A stretch of DNA of 36,378 nucleotides from a virus: positions 1-36,378 of IMG/VR virus record IMGVR_UViG_3300045107_000306; one strand, written 5' to 3'. Of this stretch, positions 7,227 through 14,343 are shown piece after piece. Every line of letters begins with the position of its first letter. Position 1 is the stretch's first letter. The notes under the pieces were generated by a model that was not told the origin of the DNA, ran no database searches, and saw only the letters and a list, made by a program, of their open reading frames with translations. A program made the translations under genes and the position numbers.

Positions 7227-7432
7227 CCCTGGGCCGCCGGTCCACCGAGACCATGAAGCTGACGGCGTTCCGGCTCGACGAGGTCGAGCTGGACCGGACC
7301 GACGCCCAGGACCGGCCGGTCTTCCGCCACCGCCGCAGCTTCCGGGCCCGGCTGGCGCGCCTCGCCGCCTGGTGGGCCGCGGCCTGGACCGACCCGAACA
7401 ACCAGCGCCCGTCCGACCGGTACCGGGCCTGA
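7223..7432 (+). CDS. Small hypothetical protein
   Basis: 69 residues, very basic in the middle (FRHRRSFRARLARLAAWW), with a short amphipathic or membrane-associating stretch rich in tryptophan. It has an ATGA overlap with the upstream gene. Function unknown; supported by position and spacing rather than homology. Confidence 0.5.
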   Translation: MTLGRRSTETMKLTAFRLDEVELDRTDAQDRPVFRHRRSFRARLARLAAWWAAAWTDPNNQRPSDRYRA

Positions 7433-7461
7433 AATCCTTTCGCTTCCCCACAGGTGTTTGC

Positions 7462-7980
7462 ATGTCGAGAAACAAACTGAAGACCACCGCCGTCCCCGCC
7501 GCCCAGACCCGCGAAGAGGCGGAGGCCGCCGTCCACCGCCTGGGCGAGCTGCGGCGCGAGCTGACCCGGGCGGAGACCGCCCTCAACGACGAGATCGCCG
7601 CCCTGAAGCTGGCCGCCGAGACGCAGGCCAAGCCGCTCCAGGAGGAGATCGCCCAACTGACCGCGAGGGTGCAGGGCTACTGCGAGGCCAACCGCACCGA
7701 GCTGACCAACGGCGGCCGGACGAAGACGGTCATCTTCGCCACCGGCGAGGTGAAGTGGCGCGCCCGGCCGCCCAGCGTCTCGGTGCGCGGGGTCGAGGCC
7801 GTTATCGCCTACCTCAAGGCCACGCTCGGCGGCCGGTTCGTCCGCACGAAGGAGGAGATCGACAAGGAGGCCATGCTCGCCGACCGCGAGGCGGCCGCTC
7901 TCGTGCCGGGCGTGAAGATCGGCTCCGAGGGCGAGGACTTCGTGATCGAGCCGCTCAACGTCGAGCTGGCGGCGGCCTGA
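7462..7980 (+). CDS. gam: Gam-like host-nuclease inhibitor / DNA-end protection protein
   Basis: 172 residues, almost the length of Mu Gam (174). Residues about 10-75 form the long coiled coil typical of the family (EEAEAAVHRLGELRRELTRA and onward). They are followed by the conserved core with TKTVIFATGEVKWRARPP and the C-terminal FVIEPLNVEL. Mu Gam is a Ku-like dimer that binds double-stranded DNA ends and shields them from RecBCD-type nucleases. An upstream in-frame start at 7372 is ignored, since it would overlap the preceding gene and precede the conserved N-terminus. Confidence 0.9.
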   Translation: MSRNKLKTTAVPAAQTREEAEAAVHRLGELRRELTRAETALNDEIAALKLAAETQAKPLQEEIAQLTARVQGYCEANRTELTNGGRTKTVIFATGEVKWRARPPSVSVRGVEAVIAYLKATLGGRFVRTKEEIDKEAMLADREAAALVPGVKIGSEGEDFVIEPLNVELAAA

Positions 7981-7982
7981 CC

Positions 7983-8258
7983 ATGAGCCGCCTTACCGAC
8001 AACCAGGTGATCACCATCGCGCATGCGGCGGTCCTGGCCCGCCAGCAGGCGGCGGTGCTGTCGGATTTCGAGCTGGAGCTGATCCTCGAGATCGGCGCCC
8101 GCTTCCTGCAGCACGGGCGGCAGACGGTGATCACGCCGGCCGAGTGGCTGCCCTTCAGCGACGCGGTGGCCGCCATGGCGGCCGCGGAGAGGCGCGCCGC
8201 AGACCTGGACCGCAGCTTCAGCCGCGCGGCCGTTCTCGCGAACCCTAGGGCCGCGTGA
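7983..8258 (+). CDS. Hypothetical early protein
   Basis: 91 residues, helical, starting two bases after the gam stop. The C-terminal half has a charged alanine-rich helix (AAAERRAADLDRSF). No family recognised. Its stop shares a base with the next ATG (TGATG). Confidence 0.65.
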   Translation: MSRLTDNQVITIAHAAVLARQQAAVLSDFELELILEIGARFLQHGRQTVITPAEWLPFSDAVAAMAAAERRAADLDRSFSRAAVLANPRAA

Positions 8259-8689
8259 TGGGGCGTCGCATCACCTTCGCCGAAGTGATCGAAGCGGCGG
8301 CGTCGACCTACGGCGTCGCCGTCGAGCAGCTGCAGGACAAGGCCGACCGGAAAGAAGCCGTGCGGGTGGCCCGCGCCCGCGCCATCCTGGTCGGCCGGCG
8401 GCTGCGGATCTCGTGCGCCATCATGGGCGAGGCGCTCGGCGGTCGTACGTCCTCCACGATCGTCAACGTGCACCGCCGCGCGGAGGCGGCTTACGAGGCC
8501 GATCCCGCCGAGCGCCTGGCTGTGGCTTTCCTGCTGGACTTCCTGGGCTTGGCCGAGCTGCCGCCCTACGAGTGGACGGCGTGCGCGAAGGGCCGGCTGG
8601 AGCCGCTCGAGCGCCTGATCGCCGACACGGAAGCCAAGCTGCACCGCCTGCACCTGCGCCGCGCCCAGCTGCTGCGGAAGGCGGCCTGA
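8258..8689 (+). CDS. Stand-alone DnaA domain IV-like DNA-binding protein
   Basis: 143 residues. Residues about 10-78 match the C-terminal DNA-binding domain of DnaA: a leading helix (VIEAAASTYGVAVEQLQ), the basic-loop equivalent (VRVARARAILVGRRL), then the HTH and signature region (IMGEALGGRTSSTIVNVHRR), which parallels IG.AFGGRDHTTVLHA.RK in bacterial DnaA. The AAA+ domain is absent. The C-terminus (85-143) is a helical extension. It could bind DnaA boxes in the host or phage genome; the biological role is unknown. Start chosen at the TGATG overlap; a GTG one codon earlier is possible. Confidence 0.82.
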   Translation: MGRRITFAEVIEAAASTYGVAVEQLQDKADRKEAVRVARARAILVGRRLRISCAIMGEALGGRTSSTIVNVHRRAEAAYEADPAERLAVAFLLDFLGLAELPPYEWTACAKGRLEPLERLIADTEAKLHRLHLRRAQLLRKAA

Positions 8690-8690
8690 C

Positions 8691-8969
8691 ATGCCGAAAT
8701 CCCAGGTCATCTACGCCAAGCCCTGGAAGGACGATTTCCGGGAGTTCTTCGACCTGATGGGCGACGGTTGGACCCCGCCGGAGCAGGTTCGCGTGGTCGC
8801 CAACCCCAAGCTGACGCGGATGACTGTGTCGGCCGTCTTCCTCAACGCACACGGCCACCACGTCAAGCTGACCGCCCGGCTCCGGCAGTACGCCGATGGA
8901 TCCTGGGTGCAGCTCGAGGAGCGCCTGGAGCAGCGGTTCGAGATGCGCGTGGGCGGGGGTGTCCTCTGA
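8691..8969 (+). CDS. Hypothetical early protein
   Basis: 92 residues, probably a small alpha/beta protein with alternating strands (RMTVSAVFLNAHGHHVKLTA, then SWVQLEERLEQRF). No recognised domain. It starts one base after the preceding stop and overlaps the next gene by one base. Confidence 0.65.
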   Translation: MPKSQVIYAKPWKDDFREFFDLMGDGWTPPEQVRVVANPKLTRMTVSAVFLNAHGHHVKLTARLRQYADGSWVQLEERLEQRFEMRVGGGVL

Positions 8970-9229
8970 TGCAGTGGGCGGCGATCCTCAACCGCGGCGG
9001 TCGCCCGGCGATGCAGGTGGGTGAGGAGGTGCTCTTTGCCTGCCGGCACACCACGCGCGGCGACGCCTGCCTGGTTCTGGCGCGCCTGGCCAAGGGCGCG
9101 AGCCAGGATCAGCGCCCGCCCTTCGGACCCGGCCTCTACCTGCAGAGCACCTGGGACGGCCAGCCCGTGCCGGCCGTGCTCGTGCCCTATGCCTTCGCCC
9201 GCCCCATTCCTCCCGAGCTGAAAGACTGA
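8969..9229 (+). CDS. Hypothetical early protein
   Basis: 86 residues beginning MQWAAILNRGGRPAMQVGEE, linked to the upstream gene by a TGATG overlap. Two cysteines are present (FACRHTTRGDACL). I see no known fold signature. Confidence 0.65.
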   Translation: MQWAAILNRGGRPAMQVGEEVLFACRHTTRGDACLVLARLAKGASQDQRPPFGPGLYLQSTWDGQPVPAVLVPYAFARPIPPELKD

Positions 9230-9232
9230 CCG

Positions 9233-10213
9233 ATGGCAGCACACCTGGAAGAAGAGCGCACCGCCGAAAACGATGACGGCCTGTACGTGAGCGCCTGTGT
9301 GGCCAAGGGCGGCTTCCCGGCCGCGAACGCGGAGCTGGGCCGCCAGGCGCTGGCGGCCAACGGCGCGGGCCAGACGACCAAGCGGCCCGTTCGCCCAATC
9401 AGCATCCGAGACCTAAAGCCCGCGCCCATCGCCACCGCGGCTCCCAGCTTCGTCATCGTCGACCCGGCATCTCTCATCATCGAGGGGAGCTATCAGCGCC
9501 ACCTGTCCGGGGCGAGCCGGACGCTGGTTCGCAAGATAGTGGCTACCTGGGACTGGCGTCGCTTCAAGCCGCCCGTCGTCGCGAAGACCCCGGCGGGCCT
9601 GGAGGTGATCGACGGCCAGCACACCGCCATCGCTGCCGCGAGCCACCCCGCGATCGACCGGATTCCGGTCATGGTCGTGGAGGCCGTCCAGGAGGCCGAG
9701 CGCGCCGGCGCCTTCATCGGCCACAACCGCGATCGTATTGGGATGACCCCGATGCAGCTGCACTTCGCGGCGCTGGTAGCTGGCGATGCTCACGCGAGGT
9801 CGACCGAGGCCGTCTGCGCGGCCGCTGGTGCGAAGATCCTGCGCACCACACCGGGTCATGGGACCGGCTGGCAGCCAGGCGAGACAGTAGCGGTCAACGC
9901 GATCCGCGCCCTGTTCAATCGCCGCGGCCAGGAGCGAGCCACCGAGATCCTGGCCGTGCTCGTTCGGGCCGGCGCGGCTCCCATCAGCGCGGCCCAGATC
10001 AAGGCGGTCGAGATGCTGCTCTGCGAGGGCGAATACGCCGGACAGATCGAACCGTCGAAGATCTCCGCGACGATCCGCGCGATGGGGGAGACAGCAGACC
10101 AGGAGGCGAAGGTCTTCGCGGCCGCTCACGGCATCCCCGCCTGGCGCGCCCTCGGCGTGATCCTCTTCAAGAACCGCAACAAGCGCCGCGCCGCCGGAGA
10201 AGGGGCGCGGTGA
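9233..10213 (+). CDS. ParB-fold (DUF6551-like) protein
   Basis: 326 residues. After a variable N-terminus, residues about 75-165 contain a ParB/Srx-like region: FVIVDPASLIIEGSYQRHLS, the stretch with WRRFKPPVVAKTPAGL, and the motif VIDGQHTAIAA, which corresponds to the GxHR-type box of the superfamily. Such proteins (DUF6551) are common in phages and plasmids with no settled role. It differs from the ParB-like protein at 2235-3158, so the phage has two proteins of this fold. The final basic tail (FKNRNKRRAAG) suggests nucleic-acid contact. Confidence 0.75.
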   Translation: MAAHLEEERTAENDDGLYVSACVAKGGFPAANAELGRQALAANGAGQTTKRPVRPISIRDLKPAPIATAAPSFVIVDPASLIIEGSYQRHLSGASRTLVRKIVATWDWRRFKPPVVAKTPAGLEVIDGQHTAIAAASHPAIDRIPVMVVEAVQEAERAGAFIGHNRDRIGMTPMQLHFAALVAGDAHARSTEAVCAAAGAKILRTTPGHGTGWQPGETVAVNAIRALFNRRGQERATEILAVLVRAGAAPISAAQIKAVEMLLCEGEYAGQIEPSKISATIRAMGETADQEAKVFAAAHGIPAWRALGVILFKNRNKRRAAGEGAR

Positions 10214-10464
10214 TGGACCCCGACGAACCCCGCGATGACACCGAGGACAGCGAGCGCCTCATGAACCTGGTGGGCGACCTTCACATGGCGTTCAACCGCG
10301 CCATGAAGGCCGGCGCCGACGTGGCGGACGTCCTCACCTGCTCGGGCCAAGCCCTGGGCGAGTTCCTGGCTGACCAGCAGGTGCGCAACCCGACCACCCT
10401 GGTGATGACGGCCGTCGCGTCGACTGCCCAACGTGCTCACGACCACCGCGGGAGGGTCCAGTGA
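10213..10464 (+). CDS. Hypothetical acidic early protein
   Basis: 83 residues, acidic at the N-terminus (MDPDEPRDDTEDSE) and helical after that. TGATG overlap with the ParB-fold gene and a 4-base overlap with the next. Function unknown. Confidence 0.65.
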   Translation: MDPDEPRDDTEDSERLMNLVGDLHMAFNRAMKAGADVADVLTCSGQALGEFLADQQVRNPTTLVMTAVASTAQRAHDHRGRVQ

Positions 10465-10673
10465 CGGATCTCCGGCAGCTGATCATGTCGGCGCTCGCCA
10501 ACGGCTCGGCAGAGGCCGCCGAGCTGGCCCGCCAGCTGGGCGCCACCCGCGAACGCATTCTCCGCGAGCTTGAGGTCATGGCCTGTCTCGACCTGGTGGA
10601 CGCGATCGATCCGCCGCCGCCCTGCAGCTGGGATTGCATGCGGTGGCATCTGCGAAAGGTCCCTGTCCAATGA
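10461..10673 (+). CDS. Small winged-helix/HTH protein
   Basis: 70 residues from a GTG that overlaps the preceding stop (GTGA). The sequence LIMSALANGSAEAAELARQL followed by RERILRELEVMACLDLVDAI has the pattern of an HTH/wing DNA-binding unit. Three residues near the C-terminus (CSWDCM with two Cys) are notable. Likely an early transcriptional or DNA-binding accessory; the target is not known. Confidence 0.65.
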   Translation: MTDLRQLIMSALANGSAEAAELARQLGATRERILRELEVMACLDLVDAIDPPPPCSWDCMRWHLRKVPVQ

Positions 10674-11314
10674 GCGCCGTCGCCCGACGTCAGGTCAGCA
10701 GCGACCGCCGCGCCATGCTGGCAAAGGTCCACCTGGCCGCGAAGGAGCTGGGGCTGGACGAGGATACCCGGCGCGACGTGCTCGAGCGCGTCACCGGCCA
10801 GCGCTCGTCGGCCGACTGCACCGACGCCCAGCTGGACGAGCTGCTCCGCGAGTTCCGCCGGATGGGTTGGCAGCCCAGGCCCGGGCGCGCCGCCGCGCCG
10901 GTGGCTCGCACCGCGGCCCCGAAAGTCGCCAGCTCGCCGATCGCCATGAAGGCGCGGGCCATGTGGAAGTCGCTCGACAACCTGGGCGCCGTTCGGAACG
11001 GCTCGGAGCAGGCCCTCGAGGCCTTCGCCAAGCGCCAGCTCCACGTCGATCGGCTGCAGTGGGCCGACCAGAGCCAGGGCTTCCGCCTGATCGAGGCGCT
11101 GAAGGCGATGGCCGAGCGCGAGGGCTGGTCGCAAGAGATGGCCGGCGTCACTCGCGGCCAGGAGGTGATCTCGTTGAAGCGCCGCCTGGTGCAGCGCCAG
11201 GCCGAGATCCTCGGCAGGGAGCCGTTCCGCCTGGCCGGCATGACCGAGCGCGAGCTGGACGCTCTGGCGCGTGAGAACCGGGCGGCCGTACGCGCGGCGC
11301 GGGGGCTGGAATGA
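10670..11314 (+). CDS. gemA: GemA/gp16-like regulatory protein
   Basis: 214 residues matching the Mu gp16 (DUF1018, GemA) family. The N-terminal half begins with the helical domain RAMLAKVHLAAKELGLDEDT and contains LDELLREFRRMGW. The C-terminal half has MWKSLDNLGAVRNGSEQALE, then AFAKRQLHVDRLQWADQSQG and IEALKAMAEREGW, the conserved core. In Mu, GemA modulates host gene expression and DNA supercoiling. The ATG overlaps the upstream stop by 4 bases. Confidence 0.88.
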   Translation: MSAVARRQVSSDRRAMLAKVHLAAKELGLDEDTRRDVLERVTGQRSSADCTDAQLDELLREFRRMGWQPRPGRAAAPVARTAAPKVASSPIAMKARAMWKSLDNLGAVRNGSEQALEAFAKRQLHVDRLQWADQSQGFRLIEALKAMAEREGWSQEMAGVTRGQEVISLKRRLVQRQAEILGREPFRLAGMTERELDALARENRAAVRAARGLE

Positions 11315-11583
11315 CCGTCCTGGCCAGCCAACTGTTCAACGAGGCGATCTGGCCGCGCCTTGTCCTGGGCGAGCCGCCTGTCGTGGGCGCCTGCCGGGTC
11401 GAAGGCGCGTTCGTCGTCCAGTGGGGTGTCGAGGGCGCGCTGCTCAGCTGCGACCCGGAAGGCGCACGCACGGTCGCGGACGCCTTGGAAGCGGGTGGCT
11501 GGCTCCCGACTCTGGTCGACCTGCTGCGCATGGCCGCCGACATCTGCGACGCGAAGAACCGCGCAGGAGTGGCCCTGCAGTGA
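11311..11583 (+). CDS. Hypothetical protein downstream of gemA
   Basis: 90 residues, predicted alpha/beta. ATGA overlap with gemA; the next gene starts by GTGA overlap. No domain recognised. Confidence 0.65.
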   Translation: MTVLASQLFNEAIWPRLVLGEPPVVGACRVEGAFVVQWGVEGALLSCDPEGARTVADALEAGGWLPTLVDLLRMAADICDAKNRAGVALQ

Positions 11584-11792
11584 GCCGGTTCGACCTCTTC
11601 ACCTGGAGCGACGAGGCCGAGGCGGCCGCCGAGCTGGCCAAGGCGGAAGAGGCGCGGGCGCTCGCCGCCCGGAAGGCCAAGGTCGCCCCGCATGGCGAGG
11701 TGCAGGCGCGCCGCGCCAAGCTTCAGGCGGCGACGCACCAGCAGCTCGCCGCCGAGCTGGAGCTGGCGCGAATCCAGCGGGGGCTGCGTTGA
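11580..11792 (+). CDS. Small helical hypothetical protein
   Basis: 70 residues from a GTG in a GTGA overlap. Almost wholly charged helix (EAEAAAELAKAEEARALAAR and onward), likely coiled coil. Its stop overlaps the TTG of the Mor-like gene. Function unknown. Confidence 0.6.
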   Translation: MSRFDLFTWSDEAEAAAELAKAEEARALAARKAKVAPHGEVQARRAKLQAATHQQLAAELELARIQRGLR

Positions 11793-12166
11793 CGGGCCTG
11801 ACCGGGTTCCTGGCGGCTGTGGCCGAGGTGGCCGGCGAGAGCGCCGCGACGCGCCTGGCGCTGGCGGCCGGCGGCACGCGCCTCACCTTCTCCGCCGCCA
11901 AGAACTCGACCCTGGTGCGGATCGTCGGCCTGGACGCTGCGCAGAAGATCGTTGGCCAATTCGGGCGGGAGACCTACACCATCCCCATGGCCCACCTGCG
12001 CGGCCAGAAGGGTCGACAGGCCGCCGCGGCCAAGATGCTGGCCAGCGGCGCCAACGCGAGCGAGGTGGCCCGGGCCTGCGACGTCCACGAACGGACGGCG
12101 CGACGGGTGCGGAAGCGCATGGCGCAGGCCAAGCAGGCGGGCTTGCCGCTCTTCCCCGAGAGCTGA
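11789..12166 (+). CDS. mor: Mor-like transcription activator of late genes
   Basis: 125 residues (Mu Mor has 129). The dimerisation part includes VGLDAAQKIVGQFGRETYTI, with the family's strand-forming (Y)xIP motif, followed by LRGQKGRQAAAAKM. The C-terminal helix-turn-helix is at about 87-110 (NASEVARACDVHERTARRVR). Mor and C of Mu bind dyad sites upstream of middle and late promoters and recruit RNA polymerase. The gene ends 3 bases before the first of two identical dyad sites (12170 and 19998). No second Mor/C-type gene is seen. The start is TTG in a TTGA overlap. Confidence 0.85.
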   Translation: MTGLTGFLAAVAEVAGESAATRLALAAGGTRLTFSAAKNSTLVRIVGLDAAQKIVGQFGRETYTIPMAHLRGQKGRQAAAAKMLASGANASEVARACDVHERTARRVRKRMAQAKQAGLPLFPES

Positions 12167-12168
12167 CG

Positions 12169-12214
12169 GGCGGACAACTGTCCGCGGAGATCGCAGCGCG
12201 GACTTCCCACACTC
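12169..12214 (+). promoter_or_regulatory. Late promoter 1: Mor-type dyad and -10 element
   Basis: The dyad GCGGACA-AC-TGTCCGC (12170-12185) is inside a 23-bp block (12169-12191) repeated exactly at 19997-20019. A weak -10 (CACACT, 12209-12214) places the start near 12220 and the dyad centre near -42. No -35 box is present, as expected for activator-dependent Mor/C promoters. It would drive lysis, terminase, portal and MuF genes. Confidence 0.7.
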
Positions 12215-12230
12215 TGAGCGTGAGACATCG

Positions 12231-12252
12231 CCCGGCGCAAGCCGGGTTTCTT
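12231..12252 (+). terminator. GNRA-capped hairpin in the late operon 1 leader
   Basis: CCCGGC-GCAA-GCCGGG followed by TTTCTT. It looks like an intrinsic terminator with a very stable GCAA tetraloop. It lies downstream of late promoter 1 and 12 bases before the endolysin start, so it may end read-through from the early operon, or act as a 5' stabilising hairpin on the late mRNA. Confidence 0.55.
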
Positions 12253-12263
12253 GCAGGCGCAGA

Positions 12264-12896
12264 GTGAACACCCAAACCCCTCAGATTGTTTCCAGACCTC
12301 AGGGCTGGACCGCGGCGCACGAGAGCCGATGGCAGGCGCTGCAGCGCCGCATCCTCGTGGTGGAGGGCGGGTTCGTGGACGATCCCGTCGACCGCGGCGG
12401 CACGACCAAGTACGGGGTGTCCCTGCGCTTCCTGCAGGCGGTGGGCAAGATCGACGCGAACCGGGACGGGTTCGCGGACCTCGACCTCAACTTCGACCGG
12501 GTGCTGGACGGCCACGATATCCGGGCACTTACGCCGAGGATCGCCGGCGACCTGTTCCTGAAGCACTTCTACCTGCAGCCGGGCTTCTGGGTGCTGCCGC
12601 GGCCCTTCGACGCCGCGCTGTTCGACCAGGCCGTGAACGGCGGCACCACGGCGGCGATCAAGATCCTGCAGCGGGCGCTGAACCGGTTCGGGCCGCCGCG
12701 CCTGAGTGTCGACGGCGCCCTCGGCAACATCACTCAGGCCAAGCTCCTCGAGCAGATGCGCGCCGGAGCGCCCGTGATCCAGGCGATCCGCGAGGAGGCC
12801 GCGGCCCGGTATCGCGCGATCGTCGCCGCGGACCCTGACCAGCGGAAGTACCTGAAGGGCTGGCTGCGGCGCGCCGAGGAGCTGGGACGTGAGTAG
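12264..12896 (+). CDS. Endolysin, glycoside hydrolase family 108 (N-acetylmuramidase)
   Basis: 210 residues from a GTG. The GH108 catalytic motif is clear: Glu34 in VVEGGFVDDPVDRGGTTKYG. The second half carries the peptidoglycan-binding type 3 region (FDAALFDQAVNGGTTAAIKI and GPPRLSVDGALGNITQAKLL). It cuts the glycan strand of peptidoglycan at lysis. There is no signal peptide or signal-anchor, so export needs a holin. It is the first gene after late promoter 1, matching the Mu lys position. Frame-compatible starts further upstream would read through the promoter and are rejected. Confidence 0.92.
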   Translation: MNTQTPQIVSRPQGWTAAHESRWQALQRRILVVEGGFVDDPVDRGGTTKYGVSLRFLQAVGKIDANRDGFADLDLNFDRVLDGHDIRALTPRIAGDLFLKHFYLQPGFWVLPRPFDAALFDQAVNGGTTAAIKILQRALNRFGPPRLSVDGALGNITQAKLLEQMRAGAPVIQAIREEAAARYRAIVAADPDQRKYLKGWLRRAEELGRE

Positions 12897-13302
12897 CGCA
12901 CCGCTCCGCATCTACCGCGGCGACCGGACCGCCGCCCTGGGCGTGCTGGCCCTCCTGGGTCTGCTGGCCAGCCTCACCTTCCTTGACGTCTACGGACCCC
13001 CGATCATGAAGCGTATCGCCCGGCTCGCCGCGCTCGCCCTGCTCGCCGTGCCCCTGACGGGCTGCCTTGGGCTTACCCCGGTGGGGCGCACCATCGTGGG
13101 CAAGCTGCCCAACTACGAGATCCGCCAGGCGCCGGCGATTCCGTGCTCCGAGATGCTGGTGCGCGTCGATCCGGAGGCCCGGCTGACCAACGCGCAGCAG
13201 CGCGCGGTCGTGAAGGTCTGTGAGGACATGACCCGCGGGGTGATCGTGGATCCTGGCGAGCTGCAGGACGCCATGCGGCAGACCGTGCCCGGGCCCTTCT
13301 GA
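12889..13302 (+). CDS. Lysis-region membrane protein with internal lipoprotein start
   Basis: 137 residues from a GTG that overlaps the endolysin stop by 8 bases and has GAGGAG 8 bases upstream. Residues 15-35 form one hydrophobic segment and 43-58 a second. Met40 begins a perfect lipoprotein signal of its own (MKRIARLAALALLAVPLTGC, Cys59). Initiation at 13006 would give a 98-residue lipoprotein; initiation at 12889 would add a transmembrane segment ahead of it. The rest is soluble with two more cysteines. The position suggests a holin or spanin role, but neither family is recognised. I am sure of the frame and unsure which start dominates. Confidence 0.7.
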   Translation: MSSAPLRIYRGDRTAALGVLALLGLLASLTFLDVYGPPIMKRIARLAALALLAVPLTGCLGLTPVGRTIVGKLPNYEIRQAPAIPCSEMLVRVDPEARLTNAQQRAVVKVCEDMTRGVIVDPGELQDAMRQTVPGPF

Positions 13303-13304
13303 CC

Positions 13305-13775
13305 ATGGTCGCGAGGATCACGGGCAGGTTTCGCGTCGAGGAGGTTCCCGGGCTGTCGCGTGGGGGCCGAACCTGCGTCGCGCTCCTGGAGCCGCTGGAG
13401 TACCACGTCGGCCACGCCGAGAGCCCCGAGGTGATCACGGTGCCGACGGGGTTCCAGACGGACTTCGCCTCCATCCCGTGGGGCCTCTGGAACCTGTTCC
13501 CGCCGCTGGGTCCGTGGGCTCGGCCCGCCATCATCCACGACTTCCTCTACGCCACGCGCGGCGACGGCTGGTGGGGACCGGAAGGCGGGAACCGCCGCAA
13601 GTGGATCACGGGGCCGATCCGCGCCGACTTCACCGCCGGCGTCTACGTCCGTGAGGAGGCCGACAAGATCTTCCGCGAGGCGATGGGCGCCGTGGAGCCG
13701 CCCGTCCCCGCCTGGCGGCGTGAGGTCATGTACCGCGCCGTTCGCCTGGGCGGCGCCGAGGGATGGGGCCGATGA
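13305..13775 (+). CDS. DUF1353 family phage protein
   Basis: 156 residues with the DUF1353 pattern: VPTGFQTDFASIPWGLWNLF and RPAIIHDFLYATR, then a helix with EEADKIFREAM. The family is common in the lysis and late regions of phages and prophages; its function is not established, and the conserved His-Asp pair (HDFLY) has prompted suggestions of an enzyme. It starts two bases after the previous stop and overlaps the zinc-finger gene by 4 bases. Confidence 0.85.
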   Translation: MVARITGRFRVEEVPGLSRGGRTCVALLEPLEYHVGHAESPEVITVPTGFQTDFASIPWGLWNLFPPLGPWARPAIIHDFLYATRGDGWWGPEGGNRRKWITGPIRADFTAGVYVREEADKIFREAMGAVEPPVPAWRREVMYRAVRLGGAEGWGR

Positions 13776-13999
13776 CCGACGTCTTCGATCGCGCCCAGGA
13801 GGCCGATCAGTTCCGGCGCGAGCTGGCGATCCGCGCCTTCCGCGCCGGCGCGGCCGAGCTGGCCAAGCCCAGCGCCTTCCTGCTTTGCGACGACTGCGAC
13901 GACCCGTTGGACGCCGAGCGCCGGCGCCTCGTGCCCGCGGCCACGCGTTGCGTGCTTTGCCAGGAGGCCGCCGAGGCGCGCCTCCGAACCGTCAGGTGA
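13772..13999 (+). CDS. TraR/DksA-family zinc finger protein
   Basis: 75 residues. A helical N-terminus (DRAQEADQFRRELAIRAFRA) precedes a C4 zinc finger with two CxxC pairs: CDDC, with the DPLDAERRR signature right after it, and CVLC. Short TraR-type proteins bind the secondary channel of RNA polymerase and mimic DksA plus ppGpp; phages often carry one in the late region. The start at 13772 (ATGA overlap) is preferred over one three codons earlier. Confidence 0.85.
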   Translation: MTDVFDRAQEADQFRRELAIRAFRAGAAELAKPSAFLLCDDCDDPLDAERRRLVPAATRCVLCQEAAEARLRTVR

Positions 14000-14343
14000 C
14001 CCCGTTGCTTAAAACCCTCGTCGAGTACTCGCCCCTCCTGAGCCTCGCCGGCACCATGCTGCTGGCGGTTCTGGCGCTATGGGTCGACGCCCGCACCGAT
14101 CGGAAGATCTCGGCCGCCGTCGATCCTCTGAAGGATGACCTGGAGGATCTGCAGCGGCGGACCGACGCCAACGAGGCCAGCATCGCCGAGGCCCGGTCCG
14201 ACATCGAGAAGATGCCCACCAAGGCTGACCTGGCCCGCGTCGAGGGGGAGGTGAAGGCGACGCTGGGCGAGGCCACGGCCGCCGCCGCCGGCGTGAAGCG
14301 CCTCGAGACGATCTTCATCCAGCGGGGCGTGGAGAACGTTTGA
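13996..14343 (+). CDS. DUF2730 family protein (Mu gp25-like)
   Basis: 115 residues from a GTG in a GTGA overlap. One N-terminal transmembrane helix (about residues 12-30, LLSLAGTMLLAVLALWV) is followed by a long coiled coil (DDLEDLQRRTDANEASIAEA and onward). The same architecture and place are found in Mu gp25 between lysis and terminase genes. A membrane-anchored coiled coil would fit a spanin-like or other envelope role, but this is inference. Confidence 0.8.
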   Translation: MTPLLKTLVEYSPLLSLAGTMLLAVLALWVDARTDRKISAAVDPLKDDLEDLQRRTDANEASIAEARSDIEKMPTKADLARVEGEVKATLGEATAAAAGVKRLETIFIQRGVENV

